From the NCBI RefSeq assembly GCF_009796285.1, contig NZ_CP047020.1, positions 682,001 through 746,000 on the forward strand: a stretch of 64,000 bases of DNA, read 5' to 3'. Positions 26,478 through 35,277 of the stretch are shown here, in pieces (the stretch's first letter is position 1; the number at the start of each line of letters is the position of its first letter). Position numbers and translations under genes: made by a program. Below the pieces are notes generated by a model, which ran no database searches, was not told the origin of the DNA, and saw only the letters and a program-made list of their open reading frames with translations. Origin of the DNA: Streptomyces broussonetiae (lineage in GTDB: Bacteria; Actinomycetota; Actinomycetes; Streptomycetales; Streptomycetaceae).

Positions 26478-28766
26478 TCATGTGCCCGGGGCCGTGTCGA
26501 AGGCCACGAATCTCAGCTCCGAGGCGTAGCGGCGCCCCTCGTCGTCGGTGAGCCACGTCTGTTCCGGCGTGGGCAGCATCTCCGTGAAGGTGACCGTGCC
26601 GTCCGGGTCCTTGCGGGCCAGGCGGCGCAGCGCCTTGGCGAGGATCGTGACGTACACGGGGCTGTCGAAGTCGACGTAGAAGGGGCGGGACTCGGTCGGG
26701 GAGACGACGAACACATAGCGCGGCAGGCCCAGTTCGGCGCGCCAGCGGCGGGCGCGGACGAAACGGCGGGCCTCGTCCTTCTCGTCGGCGAACTCCGTGT
26801 GCGCCGCCGGCAGACGCCAGGTCTCCCGCGCGACCACCAGGCGGTCGACCGTGACACGGGGTGTGTGCCCGGCCAGCGGCAGCAACTGGAAGAGGTCCAT
26901 CGACAAGGTGGTCAGGACGTGCGCGAACACGTCCAGCACGGGGAAGGCCGAGCCGTCCGGAAGCCTGACGACGAGGCCACGGTCGCGGTCCTCGACGAGG
27001 GCGTCGGCGCTGCGGACGGTGCGGGGCCGGGCCGGGTCGGCGGTGAAGTCGGCGAGGGCCACCTGGTGGTCCTCAGGGCGTACGAGGGTGTGGCGGACCC
27101 GGGCCGAGAGGCGTGCCCGGTGCTCCTTGGGGATCAGGGGCATCAGACGCGGGCCGGGGTGGTCGCGGTCGGTGAGGCGGAACAGTTCGCCGATGTCGGG
27201 GTGCTGGTGGGTGAAAAGGGAGGCGCCCAGGGTGTTGGCGGCCAGGTGGAGTTCGCCGAGGACGAGGGTGAAGTCGCCGCGTGCGATCGACTCGGTGCCG
27301 TCGGCCGCGATCAGGATGTCCGGGCTCAGGTAGCGGGCTGCCGTCCAGCCATCACCGGTGTGCGGGAACTGCTCCCGTACCGCCGCCTCGATGTCGGCCG
27401 ACGCCACGGCCACGCGGCGGGCCTGCGCCGGAACGGCCAGGATCCGCTGCCAGCGCGCGGCGAACTCCCGCTGGAGGTCGCTCGCCGCGGCACGGGCGGC
27501 GCCGTGCAGCACCGGAAGGCAGGCGAACCAGAACGACGCCAGGTCCACCGGGCCCTCGGCCGCAAGGCGGTCGTACACCTGGCGCGTCTCCTGCGTGACC
27601 GTCGTGGCCAGCCCGGAGGTGAGCCAGCCGGCGCTGTCCATCAGCAGCCGCAGCGGGCGCAGCGCCTGGAGCACCGTGGGGCCGAGGCGGGCGGTGGCGG
27701 ACCGCCGTGTGTCGGAGTACACCAGGGCCCGGCAGGGTGCCGTCGACGCGGACTTCTCCCGTACGGCAGCCGTGGCGGTGAGGTCGGTGAAGTCACGCTC
27801 GAGTGCGGTCATCGCCTCGATCAGGCCGTCCGCGTCACGAGCGGCTGCCACTGCGGCCCGGCCCCGCTCCAGCCGGTCCAGCGCCTCCCGTGCCCGTCGG
27901 CGCGGCCCGGCCGCGCCGACGGTCTCGACCCAGGCGCGCAGGGCCCGGTCGGGGTGGGTGTCGGCGGGCACCTCCAGCCGCCACACCACCCAGCGGCGGG
28001 CGACGAGGTCACTCAGGACTGCGGGGACGTCGACGTCCGGGAGGTCGAGGGCGATGTGCCGGGCAGCCCGGGCGCCGTCGCAGCGGGCAAGGACGGCCGC
28101 CGTCTCTGCGGACACGGTCACCGCCCGCCGGCCGGGCACCCGGACGCGGTTCCCGTCCAGCGCGACGAAGGGAACGCGCCGGGGTGCGATCCACTCGCGC
28201 AGCGCGGGATCGGCGTCGAGAGTCTTCGCGAGTGCGTCGATGCCCCAACTCGCCCAGTACACCGAGGACTCGGCGATCAGACCGGTACCGGTGTCGACGG
28301 TGGCACCCGGGGTGACCGGGTCCCAGTGTCCCCAGCCGACCGGGCCGAAGAAGCCGATCGTGTCGTTCTTCACGCAGAACCGCTGCCAGTAGTGGGCAAC
28401 CAGCTCCTCACGCTGGCGGGGCATGCTGCTGCGGCTCTCCACGCTCGGCGTCCAGCGCAGGAACGGGGCGATGCCGGAGGCGAGCACCGGCCGGTTCTGC
28501 CAGGCCACCGCCTTCCGGAAGGACGGCATGCGGGCGATGTTCTGCAGGGTGTGCGCGGTGTCCACCGCGGCGTCCCCGAAGAGCCGGGCGAAGTCCTCCC
28601 AGCGGATGCCGTCGAGGGGGTCGTCGGCGGCGAACTTGTCGGCCGCCTCCGCCAGTCCGGCGGGCGCGAGGCGCAGCACGCCGTCGGCGGGGAAGCCCGG
28701 CCCACGCAGGGCGAACTGTTCCCACAGCCGCCAGCGGCCGAGGGACGGCACGAGGTCTTCGGTCAT
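26478..28766 (-). CDS. LanB-like protein 1 (glutamylation domain only; PEARL or dehydratase type)
   Basis: A 762-residue protein matching the N-terminal, tRNA-dependent domain of LanB lantibiotic dehydratases. Landmarks are GRWRLWEQFALRGPGFP, CVKNDTIGFFGPVGWG (about 128-143), TPRVTVDRLVVARETW and the closing SELRFVAFD. The SpaB_C glutamate-elimination domain is absent here and nowhere else in the window. LanB enzymes glutamylate Ser/Thr using Glu-tRNA; relatives without the elimination domain (PEARLs) instead add an amino acid from its tRNA to a peptide C-terminus, and some NRPS clusters are reported to use them. AAGGAGAG precedes the ATG. It ends the operon begun by LanB-like 2, which it closely resembles. 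Confidence 0.88.
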   Translation of the reverse strand: MTEDLVPSLGRWRLWEQFALRGPGFPADGVLRLAPAGLAEAADKFAADDPLDGIRWEDFARLFGDAAVDTAHTLQNIARMPSFRKAVAWQNRPVLASGIAPFLRWTPSVESRSSMPRQREELVAHYWQRFCVKNDTIGFFGPVGWGHWDPVTPGATVDTGTGLIAESSVYWASWGIDALAKTLDADPALREWIAPRRVPFVALDGNRVRVPGRRAVTVSAETAAVLARCDGARAARHIALDLPDVDVPAVLSDLVARRWVVWRLEVPADTHPDRALRAWVETVGAAGPRRRAREALDRLERGRAAVAAARDADGLIEAMTALERDFTDLTATAAVREKSASTAPCRALVYSDTRRSATARLGPTVLQALRPLRLLMDSAGWLTSGLATTVTQETRQVYDRLAAEGPVDLASFWFACLPVLHGAARAAASDLQREFAARWQRILAVPAQARRVAVASADIEAAVREQFPHTGDGWTAARYLSPDILIAADGTESIARGDFTLVLGELHLAANTLGASLFTHQHPDIGELFRLTDRDHPGPRLMPLIPKEHRARLSARVRHTLVRPEDHQVALADFTADPARPRTVRSADALVEDRDRGLVVRLPDGSAFPVLDVFAHVLTTLSMDLFQLLPLAGHTPRVTVDRLVVARETWRLPAAHTEFADEKDEARRFVRARRWRAELGLPRYVFVVSPTESRPFYVDFDSPVYVTILAKALRRLARKDPDGTVTFTEMLPTPEQTWLTDDEGRRYASELRFVAFDTAPGT

Positions 28767-28819
28767 GGCACGGCTCTCCTTGGCGAGCGCGGTGTACGGT
28801 CCTGGCCGGCGGGTGCCGG

Positions 28820-29071
28820 TCAGACGGTGCCGTAGTCGGCCTCGACGACCTCGGCCAGTTCGAGCGGCGTCGGGTAGGCGAAGACCAGGGAGACCGGGAC
28901 GTCGGCGCCGAGGAACTCCTGGAGACGGCCCGTGATCTGGAAGGCGGTGAGCGAGTCGCCGCCCGCCTCGTAGAAGTCGGTCTCCGCGGTGAGATCGGGC
29001 AGGCCGAGCACGTCCCGGAAGATGCCCACGAGCAGGTCGACCGTGGTGGTGGCGGGGGCGTTCGGGGTCAT
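28820..29071 (-). CDS. Free-standing peptidyl carrier protein
   Basis: An 83-residue carrier protein. The motif FYEAGGDSLTAFQITGRL places the phosphopantetheine serine near residue 41, preceded by the usual IFRDVLGLPDLTAETD helix. Its ATG overlaps the stop of the PLP-enzyme gene by 4 bases (ATGA), so translation is coupled. It should be charged by the free adenylation domain two genes upstream after priming by the clustered PPTase. It could then hand its residue to the first C domain of NRPS 1 or serve as substrate of the LanB-like enzymes. Confidence 0.93.
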   Translation of the reverse strand: MTPNAPATTTVDLLVGIFRDVLGLPDLTAETDFYEAGGDSLTAFQITGRLQEFLGADVPVSLVFAYPTPLELAEVVEADYGTV

Positions 29072-30171
29072 GACGTGTGCTCCTTCGTGTTCGTGTTCGT
29101 GTCGACGTGGCTGTCGGTGTCGCTGTCGCTGTCGGTCTGCGTGTGGGTGAGGGTGCGGTGCAGGGCGTGCAGACGACCGGGGGTGTTGCCGCCCGAGACG
29201 ATGGCCACGGCCCGTTCGCGGCGACCTGCCCGCAGCGCTCCGGCCAGGGCGACGGCTCCGCTCGGTTCGGCGTCGACGCCGTACCTGCGCAGCAGGGCGG
29301 TGGCGGCGAGAATCTCGGCGTCGCCGACCGCGATCAGGTCGTCGACGCGGTCGCGGATGATCGGATAGGGGACGGCTCCGGGACGCTGGCCGCGCAGCCC
29401 GTCGGCGACGGTGGAGCAGGGCGGCAGCTGGAGCGGACGGCCGGCGGCCAGGGAGCGGGCGTAGCGCGGGGTGAGGGACGGTTCGACGCCGACCACCCGG
29501 ACCGGAAGGTCCCGCGCGGCAAGGCAGACGCCCGCGAGGAGTCCACCGCCGCCGGTGGGCACGTAGACGGTCTGGGTGTCGGGCGCGTCGGCGAGCAGCT
29601 CGGTGCCGACCGTGCCCTGTCCGGCGACCACCAAGGGGTGATCGGAGGACGGGACGAGGACGGCGTTGCGCTCGGCCGCCAGTCGCCGGGCGCGCTCCTC
29701 ACGCTCGGCCACCCCGCCACCCACCTGCACGGTCTCGGCGCCCAGTGCCCGCACGGCGGCGGCCTTCGCCGGCGCCGCACCCGCCGCGAGGACGACGGTC
29801 AGGCGGATGCCGAGGCACCGGGCCAGCCGGGCGAGGGCGATGGCATGGTTCCCGGAGGAGCCGGTGACGACTTGCTCCGCGCCCAGCGCGAGGACGGCAT
29901 TGGCGGCACCGCGCATCTTGAACGAGCCGCCCAGCTGGAGGTGTTCGGCCTTCAGCAGCAGGTCCGGACCGGACGCGGCGGGAGCGGGACCGGGCAGCAG
30001 GGGCGTACGGACGACGTGGGGTGCGATGCGGACGGCGGCGGTACGCAGATCGGCGGCGCCGAGCCGTACGTCGGGGTTGCCGGGACTCGGCCCCGCACCT
30101 GTCGTGGGGCGCACCGCGACGCTGCCGGTCGTCCCGCCGGCGTTGCCCTGCCACAGGTCGACGGTGGTCAC
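29068..30171 (-). CDS. PLP-dependent Ser/Thr dehydratase or racemase-like enzyme
   Basis: A 367-residue fold-type II PLP enzyme like threonine ammonia-lyase and serine racemase. The cofactor lysine is Lys85 in GGSFKMRGA; the phosphate loop is TGGGGL, and GSSGNHAIALA and a late VSGGN are present. There is no ACT regulatory domain, so it is not a classical IlvA. Possible jobs are deaminating Thr or Ser, racemising an amino acid or making an unusual building block for the free A domain. GTG 30171 overlaps the A-domain stop (GTGA). The last 25 residues are a low-complexity Asp/Thr/Ser/Asn/His tail encoded by repeats. Confidence 0.87.
   Translation of the reverse strand: MTTVDLWQGNAGGTTGSVAVRPTTGAGPSPGNPDVRLGAADLRTAAVRIAPHVVRTPLLPGPAPAASGPDLLLKAEHLQLGGSFKMRGAANAVLALGAEQVVTGSSGNHAIALARLARCLGIRLTVVLAAGAAPAKAAAVRALGAETVQVGGGVAEREERARRLAAERNAVLVPSSDHPLVVAGQGTVGTELLADAPDTQTVYVPTGGGGLLAGVCLAARDLPVRVVGVEPSLTPRYARSLAAGRPLQLPPCSTVADGLRGQRPGAVPYPIIRDRVDDLIAVGDAEILAATALLRRYGVDAEPSGAVALAGALRAGRRERAVAIVSGGNTPGRLHALHRTLTHTQTDSDSDTDSHVDTNTNTKEHTS
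29084..29151. repeat. Imperfect short tandem repeats within the PLP-gene 3' end
   Basis: Imperfect six-base units related to TCGTGT and TCGCTG/TCGGTG recur over about 68 bp and encode the Asp/Thr/Asn/Ser tail of the PLP enzyme. The pattern suggests recent slippage growth of the reading frame up to the overlapping carrier-protein start. Confidence 0.7.
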
Positions 30172-31655
30172 GGAGTTCTCCCTGCGGTCAGCGAACGCCG
30201 GTCCGCCTTGCCGCCGCGCGTCAGGGGCAGCGCGTCGAGGCGCAGGAACCGGCGCGGCATCAGATGGGGCGGCAGGGACCGGGCGAGGTGGGTGCGCAGT
30301 TCGGCGTCCGTGGTGCCGGCCAGTTCGCCGGTGACGTGCGCGAGGAGGTACGTACGCCCCCGTTCGTCGGTGTGCGCGGTCACCACCGCGCCCGTCACGC
30401 CCGGGTGGGCCAGCAGAGCGCCCTCGATCTCCGCGGGGTCGACACGGTAGCCACGGATCTTGATCTGACGGTCGGTGCGGCCGGCGTAATGCAGTCCCCC
30501 CGTGCCCCACCAGCCGAGGTCGCCGGTGCGGTAGAGGCGGGTACCGGGCGGGCCGAGCGGGTCGGGGACGAAGCAGGCGGCCGTGCGGGCCGGACACCCG
30601 CCGTAGCCACGGGCCACTCCCGCTCCCCCGATGTACACCTCGCCCACCGTGCCGTCGGGGACCGGGGCGAGGTCCGCGTCCAGGACGCGTACGACGGTTC
30701 CGGCGCGGGGCGTGCCCACGAGGTCGGCGGAGGGGTCCGCGGGAGCGGGCACGCTGTGGCGGGTGGTGGTCATGGTGCACTCGGTCGGGCCGTACTGGTT
30801 GAGGAGCCGGCCGGGTACGACCGCTCGTCCGCCGGCCGCGAGGAAGGGCCTGAGGGACTCGCCGCTGGAGGCGACCAGGGTGACACCCGCGAGCGGGTCG
30901 GCGAGATCCGGCCGGCCGGCCAGGTGGGACAGGAAGGAGGGGGTGACACTGAGCAGGGCCGTCACCCCGTACTCGCGGACGGTGTCGGCGAACTCCTGCG
31001 GCCTGAGCAGCCGGGACCGTGCCACGATCACCAGCCGGGCCCCCGCGAGCAGCGGTACGAACGTGTCGCGGATCGAGGCGTCGTAGCCGAGGGGGGCCGT
31101 CTGCAGGGCGACGGTGCCGGTGCCGAGGCCGCAGGCCCGGGCGGTGTCCCGCAGGTAGGTGTCGAGGGCGTGGTGTTCGATCAGGACGGCGCTGGGTTCG
31201 CCGGTGCTGCCGGACGTGTGGCTGACGTAGGCGAGGGCGTGCGGGTCGACCGGACCGGGCGGCGGGCCGTCCGTCGGCTCCGGTTCGTCCAGCAGGACCG
31301 TGGGCACACCCAGGTCCCGTGCCGGAGGCAGGGCCGAACACGTCAGCAGCAGGGCGGCATCCGCGCTGCGGAGGAAGGAGACCAGTCGGTCGCGGGGCTG
31401 GCCGACGTCCAGCGTGAGGAACGCGGCGCCGCAGCGCAGCACCGCGGCCATGGCGGCCACCGCGTCGGTGCCGTGCTCGAGGGCGACGGCGCAGACCGTC
31501 TCGGGGCCCGCCCCGTGGCCGCGCAGCAGGCGGACGATCTCCTCGATGCGGGCGGCGAGGCGGGCGTATGTGACGTCGCCGTCGGGTGTGCTGAGCGCGA
31601 CGCGCTGCGGGTGGCGGGCGGCGTGTGCGGCGATGTCGTCGGCAATGGTGCGCAT
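30168..31655 (-). CDS. Free-standing NRPS adenylation domain
   Basis: A 495-residue A domain with no fused partner. Core motifs are THTSGSTGEPSAVLIEHHAL (A3; the usual Lys after Pro is Ser), NQYGPTE (A5), YRTGDL (A7), YAGRTDRQIKIRGYRVDP (A8) and a late LTRGGKADRR with the catalytic A10 Lys. Hand alignment gives a pocket of about D-A-R-S-V-S-Q-M-T-K, matching no code I know; the Arg may hint at an acidic side chain. It presumably loads the free carrier protein, giving a module 0. Its ATG at 31655 shares one base with the LanB-like 2 stop. MbtH, encoded nearby, may assist it. Confidence 0.92.
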   Translation of the reverse strand: MRTIADDIAAHAARHPQRVALSTPDGDVTYARLAARIEEIVRLLRGHGAGPETVCAVALEHGTDAVAAMAAVLRCGAAFLTLDVGQPRDRLVSFLRSADAALLLTCSALPPARDLGVPTVLLDEPEPTDGPPPGPVDPHALAYVSHTSGSTGEPSAVLIEHHALDTYLRDTARACGLGTGTVALQTAPLGYDASIRDTFVPLLAGARLVIVARSRLLRPQEFADTVREYGVTALLSVTPSFLSHLAGRPDLADPLAGVTLVASSGESLRPFLAAGGRAVVPGRLLNQYGPTECTMTTTRHSVPAPADPSADLVGTPRAGTVVRVLDADLAPVPDGTVGEVYIGGAGVARGYGGCPARTAACFVPDPLGPPGTRLYRTGDLGWWGTGGLHYAGRTDRQIKIRGYRVDPAEIEGALLAHPGVTGAVVTAHTDERGRTYLLAHVTGELAGTTDAELRTHLARSLPPHLMPRRFLRLDALPLTRGGKADRRSLTAGRTP

Positions 31656-33979
31656 CACTTCTCCGCCGCGTCGGTGACGGTCCGGTCGACAGCCACGAAC
31701 CGGAGTTCCGAGGTGTAGCGGCGTCCTTCGTCGTCCGTGAGCCATGCCTGCTCGGGGGTGGGCAGCATCTCGCTGACCTTCAGGCGAGCAGCGGGGTCCT
31801 TGCGGGCGAGCCTGCGGGCCGCCTTGGCCAGGATGGTGATGTACACGGGACTGTCGAAGTCGACGTAGAACGGGCGCGGTTCGGTCGGCGAGACCACGAA
31901 CACGAAACGGGGCAGGTCGTGCCGGCGCTGCCAGTGCCGGGCGCGCACGAAGCGGGCGGCCTCCGCCTTCTCGTCGGCGAAGTCGATCTCGGCGACGGGA
32001 AGTTCCCACGTCTCGCGGGCGACGGTCACGCGGTCCACCGTGATCCGCGGAGTGTGCTCGCCCTGCGGGCGGAGGGTGAAGCGGTCCATGACGCGTTGGG
32101 TGAGGGTGTTGGCGTAGGCGTCGAGCAGCTCGTAGGCGGTGCCGTCGGGCAGAACGGCCGTCAGCCGGCCGTCCCTGTCCTCCACGGCGACGTCGGCGCT
32201 CATCACCGTGCGCGGACGGTGCAGGTCGCCGGTCTGGTCGACCAGGGCCACGTAGTGGTCCTCGGGCCGGTCCAGCGAGGGCCTGCTGCGCGTGGACCAC
32301 TTCAGGGGCAGTTCCTTGGGCAGCATGGGCAGCAGGCGCGGCCCGGGGAAGTCACGGGTGGTCTCGGCGAGCAGTTCGTCCCGGTCGGGGTGCTGGTGGA
32401 CGAACAGGGACGCGCCCATCGTGTTCAGCGCGCAGTGCATCTCGCCGAGGACGAGTTCGACGTCTCCGCGGGCGAGGGCGGCCTCGTCCTCGGCGATCAC
32501 GAGCACGTCGGGGCTGATGTACCGGGCCAGCGACCAGCCGTCGCCCGGTTCGTCGAACTCCTCGCGCACCCGCTCGGCCAGCTCCGCCGTGGTGAGCCGC
32601 ACCCGGCGCACGCCCGGCGGCAGGCCGAGGATGCGGGCCCATCTGGCGCGCAGCTCGGCCTGGATCTCGTCGATGAGCCGGCCGGCGTCGGGGTGCGGGG
32701 AGGGCAGGGTGTGCAGCCACAGAGCGGCCAGGTTCACCGGTTCACCAGTGGTCAGGAGCCGGTCGTACGCCGTGCGCAGGCGGGCGCGGACGGCGTCGGC
32801 GAAGCGGTTCGTCATCCAGCGGGCGGCCGTGAGGCACAGGTGCAGCGGTTCCAGGTGGGCGAGCAGTGCGGTGCCGGCCGTGGCGGTGGCGGCGCGCCGG
32901 GCGTCGGAGTACACCAACCCGCGGCAGGGCGCGGTGCGTTCGCCCTTGGCTCGCTGGGCCTCGCTGTCGGTGAGGGCGGCGAAGTCGGCCTCCAGGGCGC
33001 CGATGGCGGTGGTCAGCGCGGTGGCGTCGGTACCGGCGGCGCGCACGGCGTCCCGGCCGCGTTCGAGTACGGCGAGCCGCTCCAGCGCCCGTGCGCGTAC
33101 GGCCTCGTCGGGAACGCGTTCGAGGAGGGCGCGCAGCGCGCGGTCGGGGTGGGTGGCGGCGGGCACCTCCAGTCGCCACTGCACCCAGCGGCGGGTGACC
33201 AACTGGCCCACGAAGCGCTTCACTTCGGCCTCGTCGAGATCCAGCTCGGCGGCGATGTCCGGCAGGGACCGGGTGCCGTCGCACCGCTCCAGGACGGCCA
33301 GCTCCCATGCGCCGATCGGCTGGGGCGGGCGTCCCGGGACCCGTACGGTGCCCTCGGCCCAGTGCACGAAAGACACCCGGCGCGGCGGGATCCAGCGCAT
33401 CAGCTCGCGGTCCTCCGCGAGGGGCTTCGCCAGGGCATCGATCGCCCAGCCGGAGAAGTACACCTCCTGCGCGGCGAGGAAGCCCTGCCCGGGATTCACG
33501 GCGACGGCTCCCGGCGCGGCCGGGTCCCAGCGTCCCCAGCCGACCGGGCCGAAGAAGCCGATCGTGTCGTTCTTCACGCAGAACCGCTGCCAGTAGTGCG
33601 CAACCAGCTCCTCACGCTGGCGGGGCATGCTGCTGCGGCTCTCCGCGCCCGGGGTCCAGCGCAGGAACGGGGCGATGCCGGTGCGCAGGACAGCCGGGTT
33701 CTGCCAGGCCAGGGCCGCCTGGAAGCGCGGCTGGGCGGCGATCTCCTGGAGGTGGCGCGCGGTGTCCACGGCGGCTGTGGCGAGGTCCCGGGCGAAGGCC
33801 TGCCACTCCGGACCGGTCAGCTCGGCGCCGGGACCGAACTTGTCGGCGGCCTCGGCCAGTGCGGGCGGGGCGAGGCGCAGTACGCCGTCGGCGGGGAAGC
33901 CGGGGCCGCGCAGCGCGAACTGCTCCCACAGCCGCCAGCCTCCGCCCGGCAGCAGGACAGGTTCGTGCTCGTCCGACAT
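31655..33979 (-). CDS. LanB-like protein 2 (glutamylation domain only; PEARL or dehydratase type)
   Basis: A 774-residue paralogue of LanB-like 1 with the same landmarks: GGWRLWEQFALRGPGFP, FCVKNDTIGFFGPVGWG (about 129-144), a late TPRITVDRVTVARETW and SELRFVAVD. It also lacks the elimination domain. ATG 33979 is preceded by AAGGAGCACG, and everything upstream in the frame is non-family sequence. It leads the five-gene operon. A 162-bp stretch is about 97% identical in DNA to LanB-like 1 although the genes are otherwise clearly diverged. Two copies suggest two successive tRNA-dependent steps, or a heteromer; this is inference. Confidence 0.88.
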   Translation of the reverse strand: MSDEHEPVLLPGGGWRLWEQFALRGPGFPADGVLRLAPPALAEAADKFGPGAELTGPEWQAFARDLATAAVDTARHLQEIAAQPRFQAALAWQNPAVLRTGIAPFLRWTPGAESRSSMPRQREELVAHYWQRFCVKNDTIGFFGPVGWGRWDPAAPGAVAVNPGQGFLAAQEVYFSGWAIDALAKPLAEDRELMRWIPPRRVSFVHWAEGTVRVPGRPPQPIGAWELAVLERCDGTRSLPDIAAELDLDEAEVKRFVGQLVTRRWVQWRLEVPAATHPDRALRALLERVPDEAVRARALERLAVLERGRDAVRAAGTDATALTTAIGALEADFAALTDSEAQRAKGERTAPCRGLVYSDARRAATATAGTALLAHLEPLHLCLTAARWMTNRFADAVRARLRTAYDRLLTTGEPVNLAALWLHTLPSPHPDAGRLIDEIQAELRARWARILGLPPGVRRVRLTTAELAERVREEFDEPGDGWSLARYISPDVLVIAEDEAALARGDVELVLGEMHCALNTMGASLFVHQHPDRDELLAETTRDFPGPRLLPMLPKELPLKWSTRSRPSLDRPEDHYVALVDQTGDLHRPRTVMSADVAVEDRDGRLTAVLPDGTAYELLDAYANTLTQRVMDRFTLRPQGEHTPRITVDRVTVARETWELPVAEIDFADEKAEAARFVRARHWQRRHDLPRFVFVVSPTEPRPFYVDFDSPVYITILAKAARRLARKDPAARLKVSEMLPTPEQAWLTDDEGRRYTSELRFVAVDRTVTDAAEK

Positions 33980-34234
33980 CGCGTGCTCCTTCCGGAATGG
34001 GGTGCGCGGGTGTCGCGCGGCTCGGCCGGGCGGCGGGCGCCGCCGGGATGCCGGGCGCCCTCGACCGGACAGCACGGTCCCGCGTCGCGGCCACCCCTCA
34101 CCAGAGAAGATCCGGCAGCAACGTGCGCCTCGGGTTCGGCGCGTTCGTCCCTGACCGGGGCGGCCGGCGGCGGACATGCTGACCTCGTCGGCCCCTGACC
34201 TGCGGGCCGGCCCATCACCTGCGGGAGGTTCACC
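33980..34234. promoter_or_regulatory. Divergent promoter region between the LanB-like operon and mbtH
   Basis: The two operons start back to back across 255 bp, so their promoters must lie here. No clear -10/-35 pair or palindrome was found. Only a weak CCCCATTCC element next to the LanB-like 2 ribosome binding site recalls the motif described upstream of lanM. Confidence 0.4.
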
Positions 34235-34486
34235 GTGACGCAACCCAACTCCGCGACCGGCGCGGCCGGCGACGAGGCCCGCCCGGGCACCGACGAGGTG
34301 TATCTCGTGGTGCGCAACGACGAGGAGCAGTACTCGATCTGGCGGGCGGACCGGGAACTGCCGGCCGGCTGGCACCCCGAGGGCCGGCGGGGCACGCGCC
34401 AGGAGTGCCTGGACCACATCGACGTGGTCTGGACGGACATGCGCCCGCTCAGCCTGCGTCGCCGGCTGGCCGGGGCTGATGTCTGA
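34235..34486 (+). CDS. MbtH-like NRPS accessory protein
   Basis: An 83-residue MbtH-family protein. The signature EEQYSIWRADRELPAGW followed by a VVWTDMRPLSLRRRL-like end is diagnostic. These proteins bind A domains and help them fold and adenylate. GTG 34235 follows a GGGAGG site. It overlaps the PPTase gene by 8 bases. It is the only MbtH in the window, so it probably serves both the free A domain and the two NRPSs. Confidence 0.96.
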   Translation: MTQPNSATGAAGDEARPGTDEVYLVVRNDEEQYSIWRADRELPAGWHPEGRRGTRQECLDHIDVVWTDMRPLSLRRRLAGADV

Positions 34487-35261
34487 GTCGCGCCCGGGTC
34501 CGCTGCTGGCCCTGCCGGCCCATGCCCCGCCGACGGCACCGCTCCCTGAGCGGCTGTGTCCCGCAGTCCTGGATCTGTCCGGGCTGCGCTCCCCTGCGTA
34601 CGTACCGCGCCCGCGGGCGCTGCGGGGGCCGTTGGAGCTGTACCTCGCCGAGGTGGGGACGCAGGGGGAGCCGGCGCTGCGGCAGGCCCGTGAGCTGCTG
34701 GACGCGGAGGAGCGGGCACGGGCCGGCGCCTTCCGCCGGCCCGGCGACCGCGATGCGTACGCGGTCGCGCACGCGACCTTGCGCAGCCTGCTGAGCCCGC
34801 TGCTGGGTGTCCGGGCCGGGGCACTGCCGCTGATGCGCGAACCGTGCGCCGGCTGCGGTGGCCCGCACGGGCGGCCCGCGCTGCGGGGCTCCGCAGTGCA
34901 CTTCTCCCTGTCGCACAGCGGGGACCTGGTGCTGGTGGCGCTCGCCCCGGCTCCGGTGGGTATCGACGTGGAGGGGCTGGCCACCGCCCAGGCGGTGCTC
35001 GGTGCGCAGTCCGCGCTGCACCCGGCGGAGGCGCAGGAGCTGGCGCGGCTGCCCGCGCACGAGCGTTCCGCGTCGTTCACCCGGGCCTGGGTCCGCAAGG
35101 AGGCCTACCTGAAGGGACTGGGGACGGGGCTGGTGCGCGATCCCGCGCTGGACTACGTGGGCACCGGTCCGGCACCGGCCGACCCCGCGCCGGCGTGGAC
35201 GTTGCGGGACGTACTCGTCCCGTCGGGATACGCGGCGGCGGTGGCCCTGCGGTGGCCGTGA
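34479..35261 (+). CDS. Sfp-type 4'-phosphopantetheinyl transferase
   Basis: A 260-residue PPTase that would convert the carrier domains to their holo forms using CoA. The metal-binding GIDVEGL (about 162-168) and the WVRKEAYLKGLG motif (about 204-215) are intact. An upstream HFSLSHSGDLVLVAL matches the third conserved block. Its ATG lies inside the mbtH end, so the two are translationally coupled. Presence in the cluster fits the five carrier domains encoded here. Tandem hairpins follow directly. Confidence 0.95.
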   Translation: MSESRPGPLLALPAHAPPTAPLPERLCPAVLDLSGLRSPAYVPRPRALRGPLELYLAEVGTQGEPALRQARELLDAEERARAGAFRRPGDRDAYAVAHATLRSLLSPLLGVRAGALPLMREPCAGCGGPHGRPALRGSAVHFSLSHSGDLVLVALAPAPVGIDVEGLATAQAVLGAQSALHPAEAQELARLPAHERSASFTRAWVRKEAYLKGLGTGLVRDPALDYVGTGPAPADPAPAWTLRDVLVPSGYAAAVALRWP

Positions 35262-35277
35262 GACCCACACGAAAGCG

